Part shown: positions 1-5,967 of the stretch, piece after piece
Numbering within the stretch: the first letter of the stretch is position 1
Layout: every line of letters starts with the position of its first letter
Assembly: GCA_900770645.1 (NCBI GenBank)
Contig: CAAGKY010000210.1
Location: 1 to 9,979, forward strand
From: Bacilli bacterium
GTDB taxonomy: Bacteria > Bacillota_I > Bacilli_A > ML615J-28 > CAG-313
DNA length: 9,979 nt
Reading direction: 5' to 3'
The notes under the pieces: generated by a model
The model's input: the letters and a program-made list of their open reading frames with translations, nothing else
What the model was told of the DNA's origin: nothing
The model's database searches: none
Made by a program: the position numbers and the translations under genes

Positions 1-267
1 GATCTGGTTTTAAAATCTAATAATAACACCAATATAGGTATTATTATAGAAGGTAATAATGCTAATATGCCATATTATTCATTTGATGATTATCAATTCT
101 TCTGTGAAGAATATCGTAAACATGGTTGGGAAGTATTTGTTTTCTATATGGAAGATATAATCGACAACTTAGATAAACGTATTGATGAGGTTGTGTCTGT
201 TGCGGAAAACAAAGTAGTAGATACAGTTCAATTATCTTTTGATGTTGAGGAACCAAGCAATGAATAA
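1..267 (+). CDS. 3' end of an unrecognised protein (partial)
   Basis: The reading frame is open from the first base of the window and ends at tandem TAA TAA, so this is the C-terminal 88 residues of a gene that starts upstream. An ATG at 67 lies inside the frame, but it has no Shine-Dalgarno site and the codons before it also read as protein, so it is probably internal. The visible part has a hydrophobic strand (IGIIIEGNN), a Tyr/Phe-rich segment, a helix and then HGWEVFVFYMEDI, and ends in an acidic, charged tail. The strand-helix-GW-strand order resembles restriction-endonuclease-like (VSR-type) C-terminal domains found on some helicases. That likeness is weak and the catalytic part is not seen. 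The next gene starts inside its last codons, so it belongs to the same operon. Confidence 0.6.
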   Translation, partial: DLVLKSNNNTNIGIIIEGNNANMPYYSFDDYQFFCEEYRKHGWEVFVFYMEDIIDNLDKRIDEVVSVAENKVVDTVQLSFDVEEPSNE

Positions 268-778
268 TAAAAGAAAGATTTTAAGTGAGTTATTAACAGA
301 GATTAGAAATAATTCATCGGAACTAAAAAAATTCCGAAAAAAGGTTAAAATGGCCCTATATGAAGGCGTAGACATCAACTCTAAAATTTATCGAGGTAGA
401 ACACTTTTACATTATGCGGTTAAGTATAACAGCAAAGGTATCATTAGAATTTTAGTTCAGTTAGGAGCTAACACTAATATATGTGATGATGATTTTAATA
501 CACCATTACATTATGCGGTTGAGAATAATCACTATATTTCAACCAAAGAATTAATTAAATTAAATGCTGATATTGATATGCCTGGAGAATTTGATCAAAC
601 TCCATTACATGTTGCGGTATTAAAAGAAAACTTAGATATAATAAAAATTCTACTTGAAGAAGGGGCAGATATTAATCAAGTAGATGAAAAAAATTTAACC
701 CCACTAGATTACGCAAGAGATGAAAAAAATAAAGAAATAATTCTCTTTTTAGAAAAAATCGTTAAGGAGGAAAAATAA
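260..778 (+). CDS. small ankyrin-repeat protein
   Basis: This is a 172-residue protein with no signal peptide or membrane segment, so it is probably cytoplasmic. A charged helical N-terminus (residues 1-35) is followed by about four ankyrin repeats. Their signature starts are RTLLHYAV (about 47), TPLHYAV (81), TPLHVAV (114) and TPLDYAR (147), each followed by helices ending in LVQLGANTN, LIKLNADID or LLEEGADIN-like turns. Ankyrin repeats bind protein partners; nothing enzymatic is visible. The start was set at ATG 260 because GAGG at 247-250 lies 9 bases upstream; the in-frame TTG 239 and ATG 242 have no such site. The gene overlaps its predecessor by 8 bases, and its TAA shares one base with the cdaA start, so it should be translationally coupled to cdaA. 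A role connected with CdaA is inferred only from position. Confidence 0.85.
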   Translation: MNNKRKILSELLTEIRNNSSELKKFRKKVKMALYEGVDINSKIYRGRTLLHYAVKYNSKGIIRILVQLGANTNICDDDFNTPLHYAVENNHYISTKELIKLNADIDMPGEFDQTPLHVAVLKENLDIIKILLEEGADINQVDEKNLTPLDYARDEKNKEIILFLEKIVKEEK

Positions 779-1587
779 TGAATTGGACTATTCTTAAAGG
801 TATAGGTGAATATATTAAAAACTATACTGGTGGTCAAGCATTTGGGTATTTCCGTTTAGCTATAGATATATTAATTATTTTAGCTGCAGTAGTTGTTATT
901 TTTAGAATATTGATGAAATACACTAATCGTCGTATATTATTTGTTATTACTGGATGTTTAGCTTGTTTATTTGGATTAATTATTTTATTAGATTTACAAA
1001 TCTTATATAAGTTATTCCCAATAATTGTTTTAGCAGTATTCGCGGTATTAATATATTTCAATGCATCAAAGATTCGTGCATTCTTTGGAGATATTACTAA
1101 AAGTAAAAATGCGAAAAACTTTATGTTAGATGAAAGTGCTCAAGAAGAATTAATTTCAACATTAATTAAGAGTGTTGAATATTTATCAAGTCGCCAAATT
1201 GGGGCTATTATTACAATTGAAAAACAAGATTCACTTAATACATATATTAACAAAGGTACAAAATTAAATTCAGAAATCACATTTGAATTATTAAGTACAA
1301 TCTTTATGCCAGGTACTGCATTACATGATGGAGCTGTAATTATTCGTGGTAAACATATTATGTGTGCTGCTGCATTCTATCCATCAACTGATAAGAATGA
1401 TATTCCAAAGAATTATGGTTCTCGTCACCGTGCAGCAATCGGTATTAGTGAAGTAACTGATGCTTTCACAATTGTTGTATCTGAAGAAACAGGAAGAATT
1501 GCTTTAACTTTAGATGGTACGCTTACTCCTGATGTATCACTTGAAAGTTTACGTGTTTATTTAAAACAAAATATTATTGTTGAATAG
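778..1587 (+). CDS. cdaA: diadenylate cyclase CdaA (c-di-AMP synthase)
   Basis: CdaA makes cyclic di-AMP from two ATP at the membrane; this messenger controls potassium and osmolyte balance and envelope stability in Firmicutes. The 269-residue length is normal for the family. Three hydrophobic segments lie at about residues 25-46, 52-74 and 76-96. The DAC catalytic domain follows (about 100-265) with both signature motifs: the DGA motif in ALHDGAVII (D184-A186) and the RHR motif in GSRHRAAIGISE (R216-R218). The usual GTRHR is GSRHR here, a conservative change. A strong Shine-Dalgarno site, AAGGAGG (764-770), lies 7 bases before the ATG inside the end of the ankyrin gene. In many Firmicutes the next gene is cdaR (YbbR domains) and then glmM; here it is a PAS-like membrane protein instead. 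Confidence 0.96.
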   Translation: MNWTILKGIGEYIKNYTGGQAFGYFRLAIDILIILAAVVVIFRILMKYTNRRILFVITGCLACLFGLIILLDLQILYKLFPIIVLAVFAVLIYFNASKIRAFFGDITKSKNAKNFMLDESAQEELISTLIKSVEYLSSRQIGAIITIEKQDSLNTYINKGTKLNSEITFELLSTIFMPGTALHDGAVIIRGKHIMCAAAFYPSTDKNDIPKNYGSRHRAAIGISEVTDAFTIVVSEETGRIALTLDGTLTPDVSLESLRVYLKQNIIVE

Positions 1588-1595
1588 GTGTAAGT

Positions 1596-2771
1596 ATGAA
1601 TATATTAAGTATGATTACCAACAATAATTTAACAGATATTTTTCTTGTATCAGTATCTTTATTAGTTTTAGTATTAACGTTATTACAAATTGTATTTTTT
1701 AAGAAAATACCTTTTATCTCTTTACCATTATTATTGGTATTAATTGCTTTAAGTATTGTATTTGATAATAAAGTAATATATATTATCTTAGATGTTTTCT
1801 ATGCTTTTAATATAGCAGTGGCTATATATGAATACATTAATAACTATAATGAAACATTAAAAAGAGATAAACAAGCTAATAATATTTTAAGTAATACATG
1901 TTATGATTATTATTTCTCAACTGATAGTAAAGATAATATTGTTGATGCATCAGAAGCATATTTAGATTTATTAGGAGTAGACTTAAAAGAAATTCTTAAA
2001 TCTAAAGGTTTTCCAACAATGTTATCAGAATTAAAAGTTAAAATGATTAATGGAGAAGTAAAAGAACAAGCTAAAGAACTAATGTTTTTATCAAATTACA
2101 ATAAAGCATGTGAACAAAACCAATTATATCAATTTGACTTATTAGTAGAAATTGAAGGTGAAGATGTTTTCCTAAAAGGAATTAATCAACCAATTTATTA
2201 TAAAAATAAATTTATTGGGCGAAATGTTTATTTAATTCATGATAAAGTAGCAACCTTTGAATCATTAAGAGAACAACTAAGAAGAGCTACTTACGAAATT
2301 GAATTAACTCAAAAACAAAGTTATGCTTTAATGTCTTTAACGAAAAATGCGATTATGTATTTAGATTATAAAACAACTACATATGTTGCGACTGAAGCAT
2401 TAAATACATATTTAGGTGTTAACCAAAAAGAATTTACAATTGATGAATTTTACCAAATGATTCATAATGATGATTTAAATTCATACAAAGAACAAGGGGC
2501 AATGATTAATTCACTAATGCCTACTCGTACTAAACTTCGTTTATATATTAATAAAAAATACTACGAAGTATATGATGACTCAATTTATTTAAATAAAGAT
2601 TCTGGATTAGTATCAATTATTTCTCTTGTTAGTGATCCAGAAGTAGTAAGTCCAGTTAAACAACAAGAAGTAGTGGACGCAAATAAATGGGATGCTTTAG
2701 AAGAAAGTAATCCAGTAGATATTATGGATGCTTTAATGAGTGATTTAAAAAAGGATGATAGTAATGAATAG
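1596..2771 (+). CDS. membrane protein with two PAS-like domains, no visible output domain
   Basis: This is a 391-residue protein. Three hydrophobic segments (about 13-35, 39-56 and 59-79) anchor it in the membrane. A short linker then leads to a cytoplasmic region with two PAS-like units. The first is about 102-218, with a large insert before the final strands, ending in PIYYKNKFIGRNVYLIHD. A likely coiled coil at 220-247 leads to the second, about 250-346, which starts NAIMYLDYKTTTYVATEALN. An acidic tail follows (about 350-391). I see no histidine kinase, GGDEF, EAL, HD or methyl-accepting domain, so it may act as a sensor or scaffold through protein contact. The PAS call is from residue pattern and could be wrong for the first unit. 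AGGTG (1586-1590) overlaps the cdaA stop and precedes the ATG by 5 bases. It occupies the usual position of cdaR, so a link to CdaA is plausible but inferred. Confidence 0.75.
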   Translation: MNILSMITNNNLTDIFLVSVSLLVLVLTLLQIVFFKKIPFISLPLLLVLIALSIVFDNKVIYIILDVFYAFNIAVAIYEYINNYNETLKRDKQANNILSNTCYDYYFSTDSKDNIVDASEAYLDLLGVDLKEILKSKGFPTMLSELKVKMINGEVKEQAKELMFLSNYNKACEQNQLYQFDLLVEIEGEDVFLKGINQPIYYKNKFIGRNVYLIHDKVATFESLREQLRRATYEIELTQKQSYALMSLTKNAIMYLDYKTTTYVATEALNTYLGVNQKEFTIDEFYQMIHNDDLNSYKEQGAMINSLMPTRTKLRLYINKKYYEVYDDSIYLNKDSGLVSIISLVSDPEVVSPVKQQEVVDANKWDALEESNPVDIMDALMSDLKKDDSNE

Positions 2772-3855
2772 TGGAATTATTCTAATGGCAGGTAGTGGAG
2801 AAAGAAGTCGCCTTGACTATAATAAGGTCCTATATAACTACTTAGGTAAGCCATTATTTATTCATTCACTTGATGCTTTTTATCATCATACTAAAATTGA
2901 TGAAGTATTTCTTGTAATTAATAAACAAGATGAAGAAAATATCAAAAAAATGCTTGATTCATACGACAATATTGTAATTGTTTATGGTGGGAAAACTAGA
3001 AACGAAAGTTTAAAAAATGCTTTAGAAAAAGTACAAGGTGATAAAATAATCGTTCATGATGCTGCTAGACCTAATATTACAAAAAACGACATTAATCTAA
3101 TCATAGAATCTCTTGATGAATATGATTTATCAACGTTATATCATAAAGTAGTTGATACTATCAAAGATGGGGTAAAAACCTTAAATAGAGATAATTTAAA
3201 AGCTGTTACTACTCCTCAAGGATTTAGAAAAAAATGTATATCAGTAATTTTAGATAACAATAAAAATGTCTTAGATGAACTACAAATATTTGAAGATAAA
3301 CCTAATTACAAAATAGGTTTTGTGGAAGAAACTCATGATAATAAAAAATTTACAAATCCAAGTGATTTTGAAAATCCAGACTATTTAATTGGTCACTCAC
3401 TAGATTTTCATCCTCTAGTAGATAATAGACCTCTTATTCTAGGAGGAGTAAAATTTAATTACCCAAAAGGCTTATATGGACATAGTGATGCGGATGTTGT
3501 ATATCATGCGGTAACAGAAGCAATTATCGGTGCCCTTCAAATGGGTGATATTGGAACACTATTTCCTGATAATGATGATAAATATCTAAATATTGATTCT
3601 AGTTATTTTTTAAAATATATGAACAATATCCTAAAAGAAAAAGCATATAAAGTAAATAATCTTGATGTTATCATTTATTTAGAAGAACCAAATCTTAAAA
3701 AATATAAACGAGAAATGGCTAAAAATATTGCTTATAACTTAGGCATTGAGGAAGACATAGTAAATGTAAAAGCAACAACTATGGAAAAATGTGGTGTGAT
3801 AGGTAATAAAGAAGGAATATCATCAGAAGCTATTGTGTTGTTAAAAAAACAATAA
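2764..3855 (+). CDS. ispDF: bifunctional IspD/IspF, MEP isoprenoid pathway
   Basis: The N-terminal IspD half joins CTP to 2-C-methyl-D-erythritol 4-phosphate. The C-terminal IspF half closes the later product to the 2,4-cyclodiphosphate with release of CMP. IspD (about 1-205) shows the nucleotide-binding loop MAGSGERSR with K21, the HDAARP motif (98-103) and TPQGF (150-154). IspF (about 208-363) shows the metal ligands D214-x-H216 (in GHSLDFH) and H248, plus GHSDADV (239-245), GDIGTLFPD and the ATTMEKCG...EGI signature. The IspD nucleotide loop has NK where PK is usual, and the IspD half is slightly short. The start was taken as ATG 2764 because AGGA at 2752-2755 lies 8 bases upstream; ATG 2755 overlaps that site. 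It overlaps the previous gene by 8 bases and is the last gene of the operon. Confidence 0.95.
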   Translation: MNSGIILMAGSGERSRLDYNKVLYNYLGKPLFIHSLDAFYHHTKIDEVFLVINKQDEENIKKMLDSYDNIVIVYGGKTRNESLKNALEKVQGDKIIVHDAARPNITKNDINLIIESLDEYDLSTLYHKVVDTIKDGVKTLNRDNLKAVTTPQGFRKKCISVILDNNKNVLDELQIFEDKPNYKIGFVEETHDNKKFTNPSDFENPDYLIGHSLDFHPLVDNRPLILGGVKFNYPKGLYGHSDADVVYHAVTEAIIGALQMGDIGTLFPDNDDKYLNIDSSYFLKYMNNILKEKAYKVNNLDVIIYLEEPNLKKYKREMAKNIAYNLGIEEDIVNVKATTMEKCGVIGNKEGISSEAIVLLKKQ

Positions 3856-3877
3856 AATAGAAAATTTATAGAAATAT

Positions 3878-3907
3878 AAAAGACTAACGATTTTCGTTAG
3901 TCTTTTT
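3878..3907 (+). terminator. intrinsic terminator of the cdaA-ispDF operon
   Basis: AAAGACTAACGA (3879-3890) pairs perfectly with TCGTTAGTCTTT (3894-3905) around a 3-base loop, and the run of T ends at 3907. It lies 22 bases after the ispDF stop. The minus-strand cyclase gene ends 14 bases further on, so the same hairpin can also face transcription from that side, although the T tract is weaker in that direction. Confidence 0.93.
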
Positions 3908-3921
3908 ATGTTTTATTTTAT

Positions 3922-4521
3922 TTAGTTATCTAAATCTATTAATATAGCTCTACAAGGTGCACCATCGGCATGAGATAGATTTATAGGTGCAGCATTTAGA
4001 AAATAAACACCTTCAGAAACTTCTGATAAACGAATTCCTTCAAGTAAGATAATATCAGCTCCTAAAAGCTCAAGATGAACTGCCATTGGAGAATCGGCTG
4101 GTCCTACTGTTTGAGGTTCATTACCTAAAAGTAAAATATTTGAATCCGAAAATACCTTAGCTGCATCTAATGATACTTCGACTTTTCCTTTTATTAAAAT
4201 TCTTTTTGCTGCCTCAGGATTTTGTTTTTTAGCTTTTTCCATTATTTTTAAAGCATCATCAGCAAAAACAATTCCTTGATGAATTGTAACATAAGCTAGT
4301 CCTACAAAAACATCTAAAGGTATATTATCAACACATTTTCCATTTTTTATAAAATGGAATGGGGCATCTATATGTGTTCCATTATGAGCACACATAGAAA
4401 ATTCAGTTAGATTGTACAATCCACCTTTTTCCATTGAACTAAGCATCTTTTTACTTGGTATTGGGTCACCAGGAAATACTTGAGAACTGAAAACTTCTTG
4501 GGAAATATCATAAATTTTCAT
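3922..4521 (-). CDS. cyclase-family (kynurenine formamidase-like) metal-dependent hydrolase
   Basis: This is a 199-residue cytoplasmic protein of the Cyclase superfamily (Pfam Cyclase), whose members hydrolyse N-formylkynurenine, other amides or lactone-like bonds using a divalent metal. The hallmark HNGTHIDAPFH (H46 to H56) carries the expected ligands H46, H50 and D52, with H56 from the same motif. The N-terminal YDISQEV...FPGDP strand and the C-terminal NAAPINLSHADGAPCRAIL segment are also typical. The substrate cannot be read from the sequence, and no tryptophan-degradation genes are nearby, so kynurenine formamidase itself is not claimed. A strong Shine-Dalgarno site, AAAGGAGA (complement of 4529-4536), lies 7 bases before the ATG. 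The gene is monocistronic, converging on ispDF and diverging from the pheST leader. Confidence 0.9.
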   Translation of the reverse strand: MKIYDISQEVFSSQVFPGDPIPSKKMLSSMEKGGLYNLTEFSMCAHNGTHIDAPFHFIKNGKCVDNIPLDVFVGLAYVTIHQGIVFADDALKIMEKAKKQNPEAAKRILIKGKVEVSLDAAKVFSDSNILLLGNEPQTVGPADSPMAVHLELLGADIILLEGIRLSEVSEGVYFLNAAPINLSHADGAPCRAILIDLDN

Positions 4522-4562
4522 TATTTATTCTCCTTTATAAATTATAATTTATCAACAAGATA

Positions 4563-4568
4563 ATTATA
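4563..4568 (-). promoter_or_regulatory. possible -10 element for the cyclase gene
   Basis: The minus strand reads TATAAT at 4568-4563, about 40 bases before the start codon. No convincing -35 hexamer is found 17 bases upstream. A second TATAAT lies at 4546-4541, also without a clear -35. In DNA this AT-rich such hexamers arise by chance, so the call is weak. Confidence 0.35.
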
Positions 4569-4646
4569 TCATAGAAATAAATTTAATGCATTAGTTTTAT
4601 ACAAGCAAAGAAAAGAGCCTTTTTTATTTTATTTTTAGTTTTTTAA

Positions 4647-4675
4647 TTGTTTTTATAACAAATTTATGGTATACT
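4647..4675 (+). promoter_or_regulatory. sigma-A promoter of the pheST T-box leader
   Basis: TTGTTT (4647-4652) and TATACT (4670-4675) are separated by exactly 17 bases. The -10 is preceded by TGG, giving an extended -10 (TGn). Long T and A tracts just upstream (4620-4646) could act as an UP element. Transcription should begin near 4682, just before the T-box leader. Confidence 0.8.
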
Positions 4676-4681
4676 TATTAA

Positions 4682-4919
4682 AGTAAAAAGACGTTGATAG
4701 AGGAAGAGTAAAAAACAGTTTTATTTTTAGAGAGGAAACAGTTGGTGAAAAGTTTCTAGTAAAAGTTTTTGAAAGTTCGCCTTTGGAGTTGGTGCTAATC
4801 ACACTCGCAGGGAAGCTGCGTTAACAAGCGATCGAGTGCATAGAAAACATTTCTATGAATTAAGGTGGTACCACGGAGAATATTCGTCCTTAAAAGTTTA
4901 AACTTTTAAGGATTTTTTT
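4682..4919 (+). promoter_or_regulatory. T-box riboswitch, phenylalanine specifier
   Basis: T-box leaders sense uncharged tRNA and allow read-through only when charging fails. Stem I carries AGAGAGG (4730-4736) and the GTTGGTGAAA segment (4741-4750). The specifier is probably UUC (Phe) at 4776-4778, in GAAAG-TTC-GCCTTTGGAG, which fits the pheST genes below. A further helix pairs CACTCG (4802-4807) with CGAGTG (4834-4839), with CGCAG/CTGCG inside it. The near-invariant T-box AAGGTGGTACCACGG lies at 4862-4876; its UGGU matches an ACCA acceptor end, as expected for an A73 tRNA. AAGG (4862-4865) can pair with CCTT (4888-4891) to form the antiterminator, which excludes the terminator hairpin that follows. 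Specifier placement is by pattern, not by folding. Confidence 0.95.
4887..4919 (+). terminator. T-box attenuator terminator
   Basis: TCCTTAAAAGTTT (4887-4899) is perfectly self-complementary with AAACTTTTAAGGA (4900-4912) and is followed by seven T (4913-4919). Its 5' arm contains the CCTT needed for the antiterminator, so the two structures compete. The pheS Shine-Dalgarno site begins three bases later, so termination here silences the whole operon. Confidence 0.93.
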
Positions 4920-4931
4920 ATGGAGGAAAAC

Positions 4932-5966
4932 ATGTTAAAAAAACTAGAAGAAATGAGAAGTGTCGCAATCGATAAAATTAGTCAAGCCGCTACTCAATTA
5001 GAATTAAACGAATGTCGTGCCGAATACTTAGGAAAGAAGAGTCCATTAAATGAAATAATGAAACAAATGGGTTCTTTAACTCCAGAAGAAAGAAAAGAAT
5101 TTGGACAAATTGCTAATCAATTTAAAAATTTAATTGAACAAACAATTAATGAACGCCGTCAATATTTAGAAGATATGGCGGTAAACGCAAAACTTGAAAG
5201 TGAAAAAGTTGATGTAACTTTACCAGGTAAAGATTTTTCACACGGATCACTTCATATAATGACTCAAACTATTAGAGAAGTAGAAGATATTTTTATTGGT
5301 ATGGGTTATAATATCGCAGAAGGACCAGAAGTAGAATTAGATTTATATAACTTCGAAATGTTAAATGTTCCTAAAGGACATCCCGCAAGAGATATGCAAG
5401 ATTCATTCTATATTACAGAAAACTTATTAATGCGTACTCAAACATCTCCAGTACAAGCAAGAACTATGTTAAAAGCTAAAGGAGAACCAATTAAAATTTT
5501 ATGTCCAGGTAAAGTATATCGCCGTGATGATGATGACGCAACTCATTCTCATCAATTCATGCAATTTGAAGGTCTAGTTGTAGATAAAGATATTACAATG
5601 TCTGACTTAAAAGGAACTTTAAGTTTATTTATTAAGAAAATGTTTGGCGAAGAAAGAAACATTCGTTTTAAACCATCATACTTCCCATTCACTGAACCAA
5701 GTGTAGAAGTAGACGTTTCTTGTTTTAAATGTGGTGGAAAAGGATGTTCAATGTGTAAAAAAACTGGTTGGATCGAAATCTTAGGAGCTGGTATGGTTCA
5801 TCCAAATGTATTAAAAGCTGCCGGATATGATCCTGAAGTAATGAGAGGATTCGCATTTGGTATTGGTATCGAACGTGTTGCGATGTTACGTCATGGTATT
5901 GATGATATTAGACATTTATATACAAATGATGTTCGTTTCTTAAAACAATTCGAAAGGGGAGAATAA
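4932..5966 (+). CDS. pheS: phenylalanyl-tRNA synthetase alpha subunit
   Basis: PheS is the catalytic subunit of the alpha2-beta2 enzyme that attaches Phe to tRNA-Phe. At 344 residues it has the normal length. A helical coiled-coil arm (about 1-90) that binds tRNA is followed by the class II core. Motif 2 appears as CPGKVYRRDDDDATHSHQF (191-209) and motif 3 as GFAFGIGIERVAMLRHGI (306-323). HPARDMQDSFY (150-160) and the Cys cluster C264/C267/C272/C275 before GWIEILGAGMVHP are also characteristic of PheS. ATG 4932 is chosen because GGAGG (4922-4926) lies 5 bases upstream; the in-frame ATG at 4920 abuts the attenuator T tract, contains that site and has no site of its own. pheT follows one base after the stop. 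Confidence 0.98.
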   Translation: MLKKLEEMRSVAIDKISQAATQLELNECRAEYLGKKSPLNEIMKQMGSLTPEERKEFGQIANQFKNLIEQTINERRQYLEDMAVNAKLESEKVDVTLPGKDFSHGSLHIMTQTIREVEDIFIGMGYNIAEGPEVELDLYNFEMLNVPKGHPARDMQDSFYITENLLMRTQTSPVQARTMLKAKGEPIKILCPGKVYRRDDDDATHSHQFMQFEGLVVDKDITMSDLKGTLSLFIKKMFGEERNIRFKPSYFPFTEPSVEVDVSCFKCGGKGCSMCKKTGWIEILGAGMVHPNVLKAAGYDPEVMRGFAFGIGIERVAMLRHGIDDIRHLYTNDVRFLKQFERGE

Positions 5967-5967
5967 C

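Noticed and set aside
62..256. Open frame on the minus strand opposite the first partial gene
   Set aside because: It is antisense to a better-supported frame, has no ribosome site and reads as low-complexity Tyr/His-rich sequence.
239..262. Earlier starts (TTG 239, ATG 242) for the ankyrin protein
   Set aside because: No ribosome site precedes them, whereas GAGG at 247-250 is correctly spaced for ATG 260.
834..1061. Minus-strand open frame within cdaA
   Set aside because: It lies opposite the cdaA membrane segments; its Asn/Ile-rich translation is a shadow of hydrophobic codons.
4920..4934. Earlier pheS start at ATG 4920
   Set aside because: It abuts the attenuator T tract and includes the GGAGG that serves ATG 4932.
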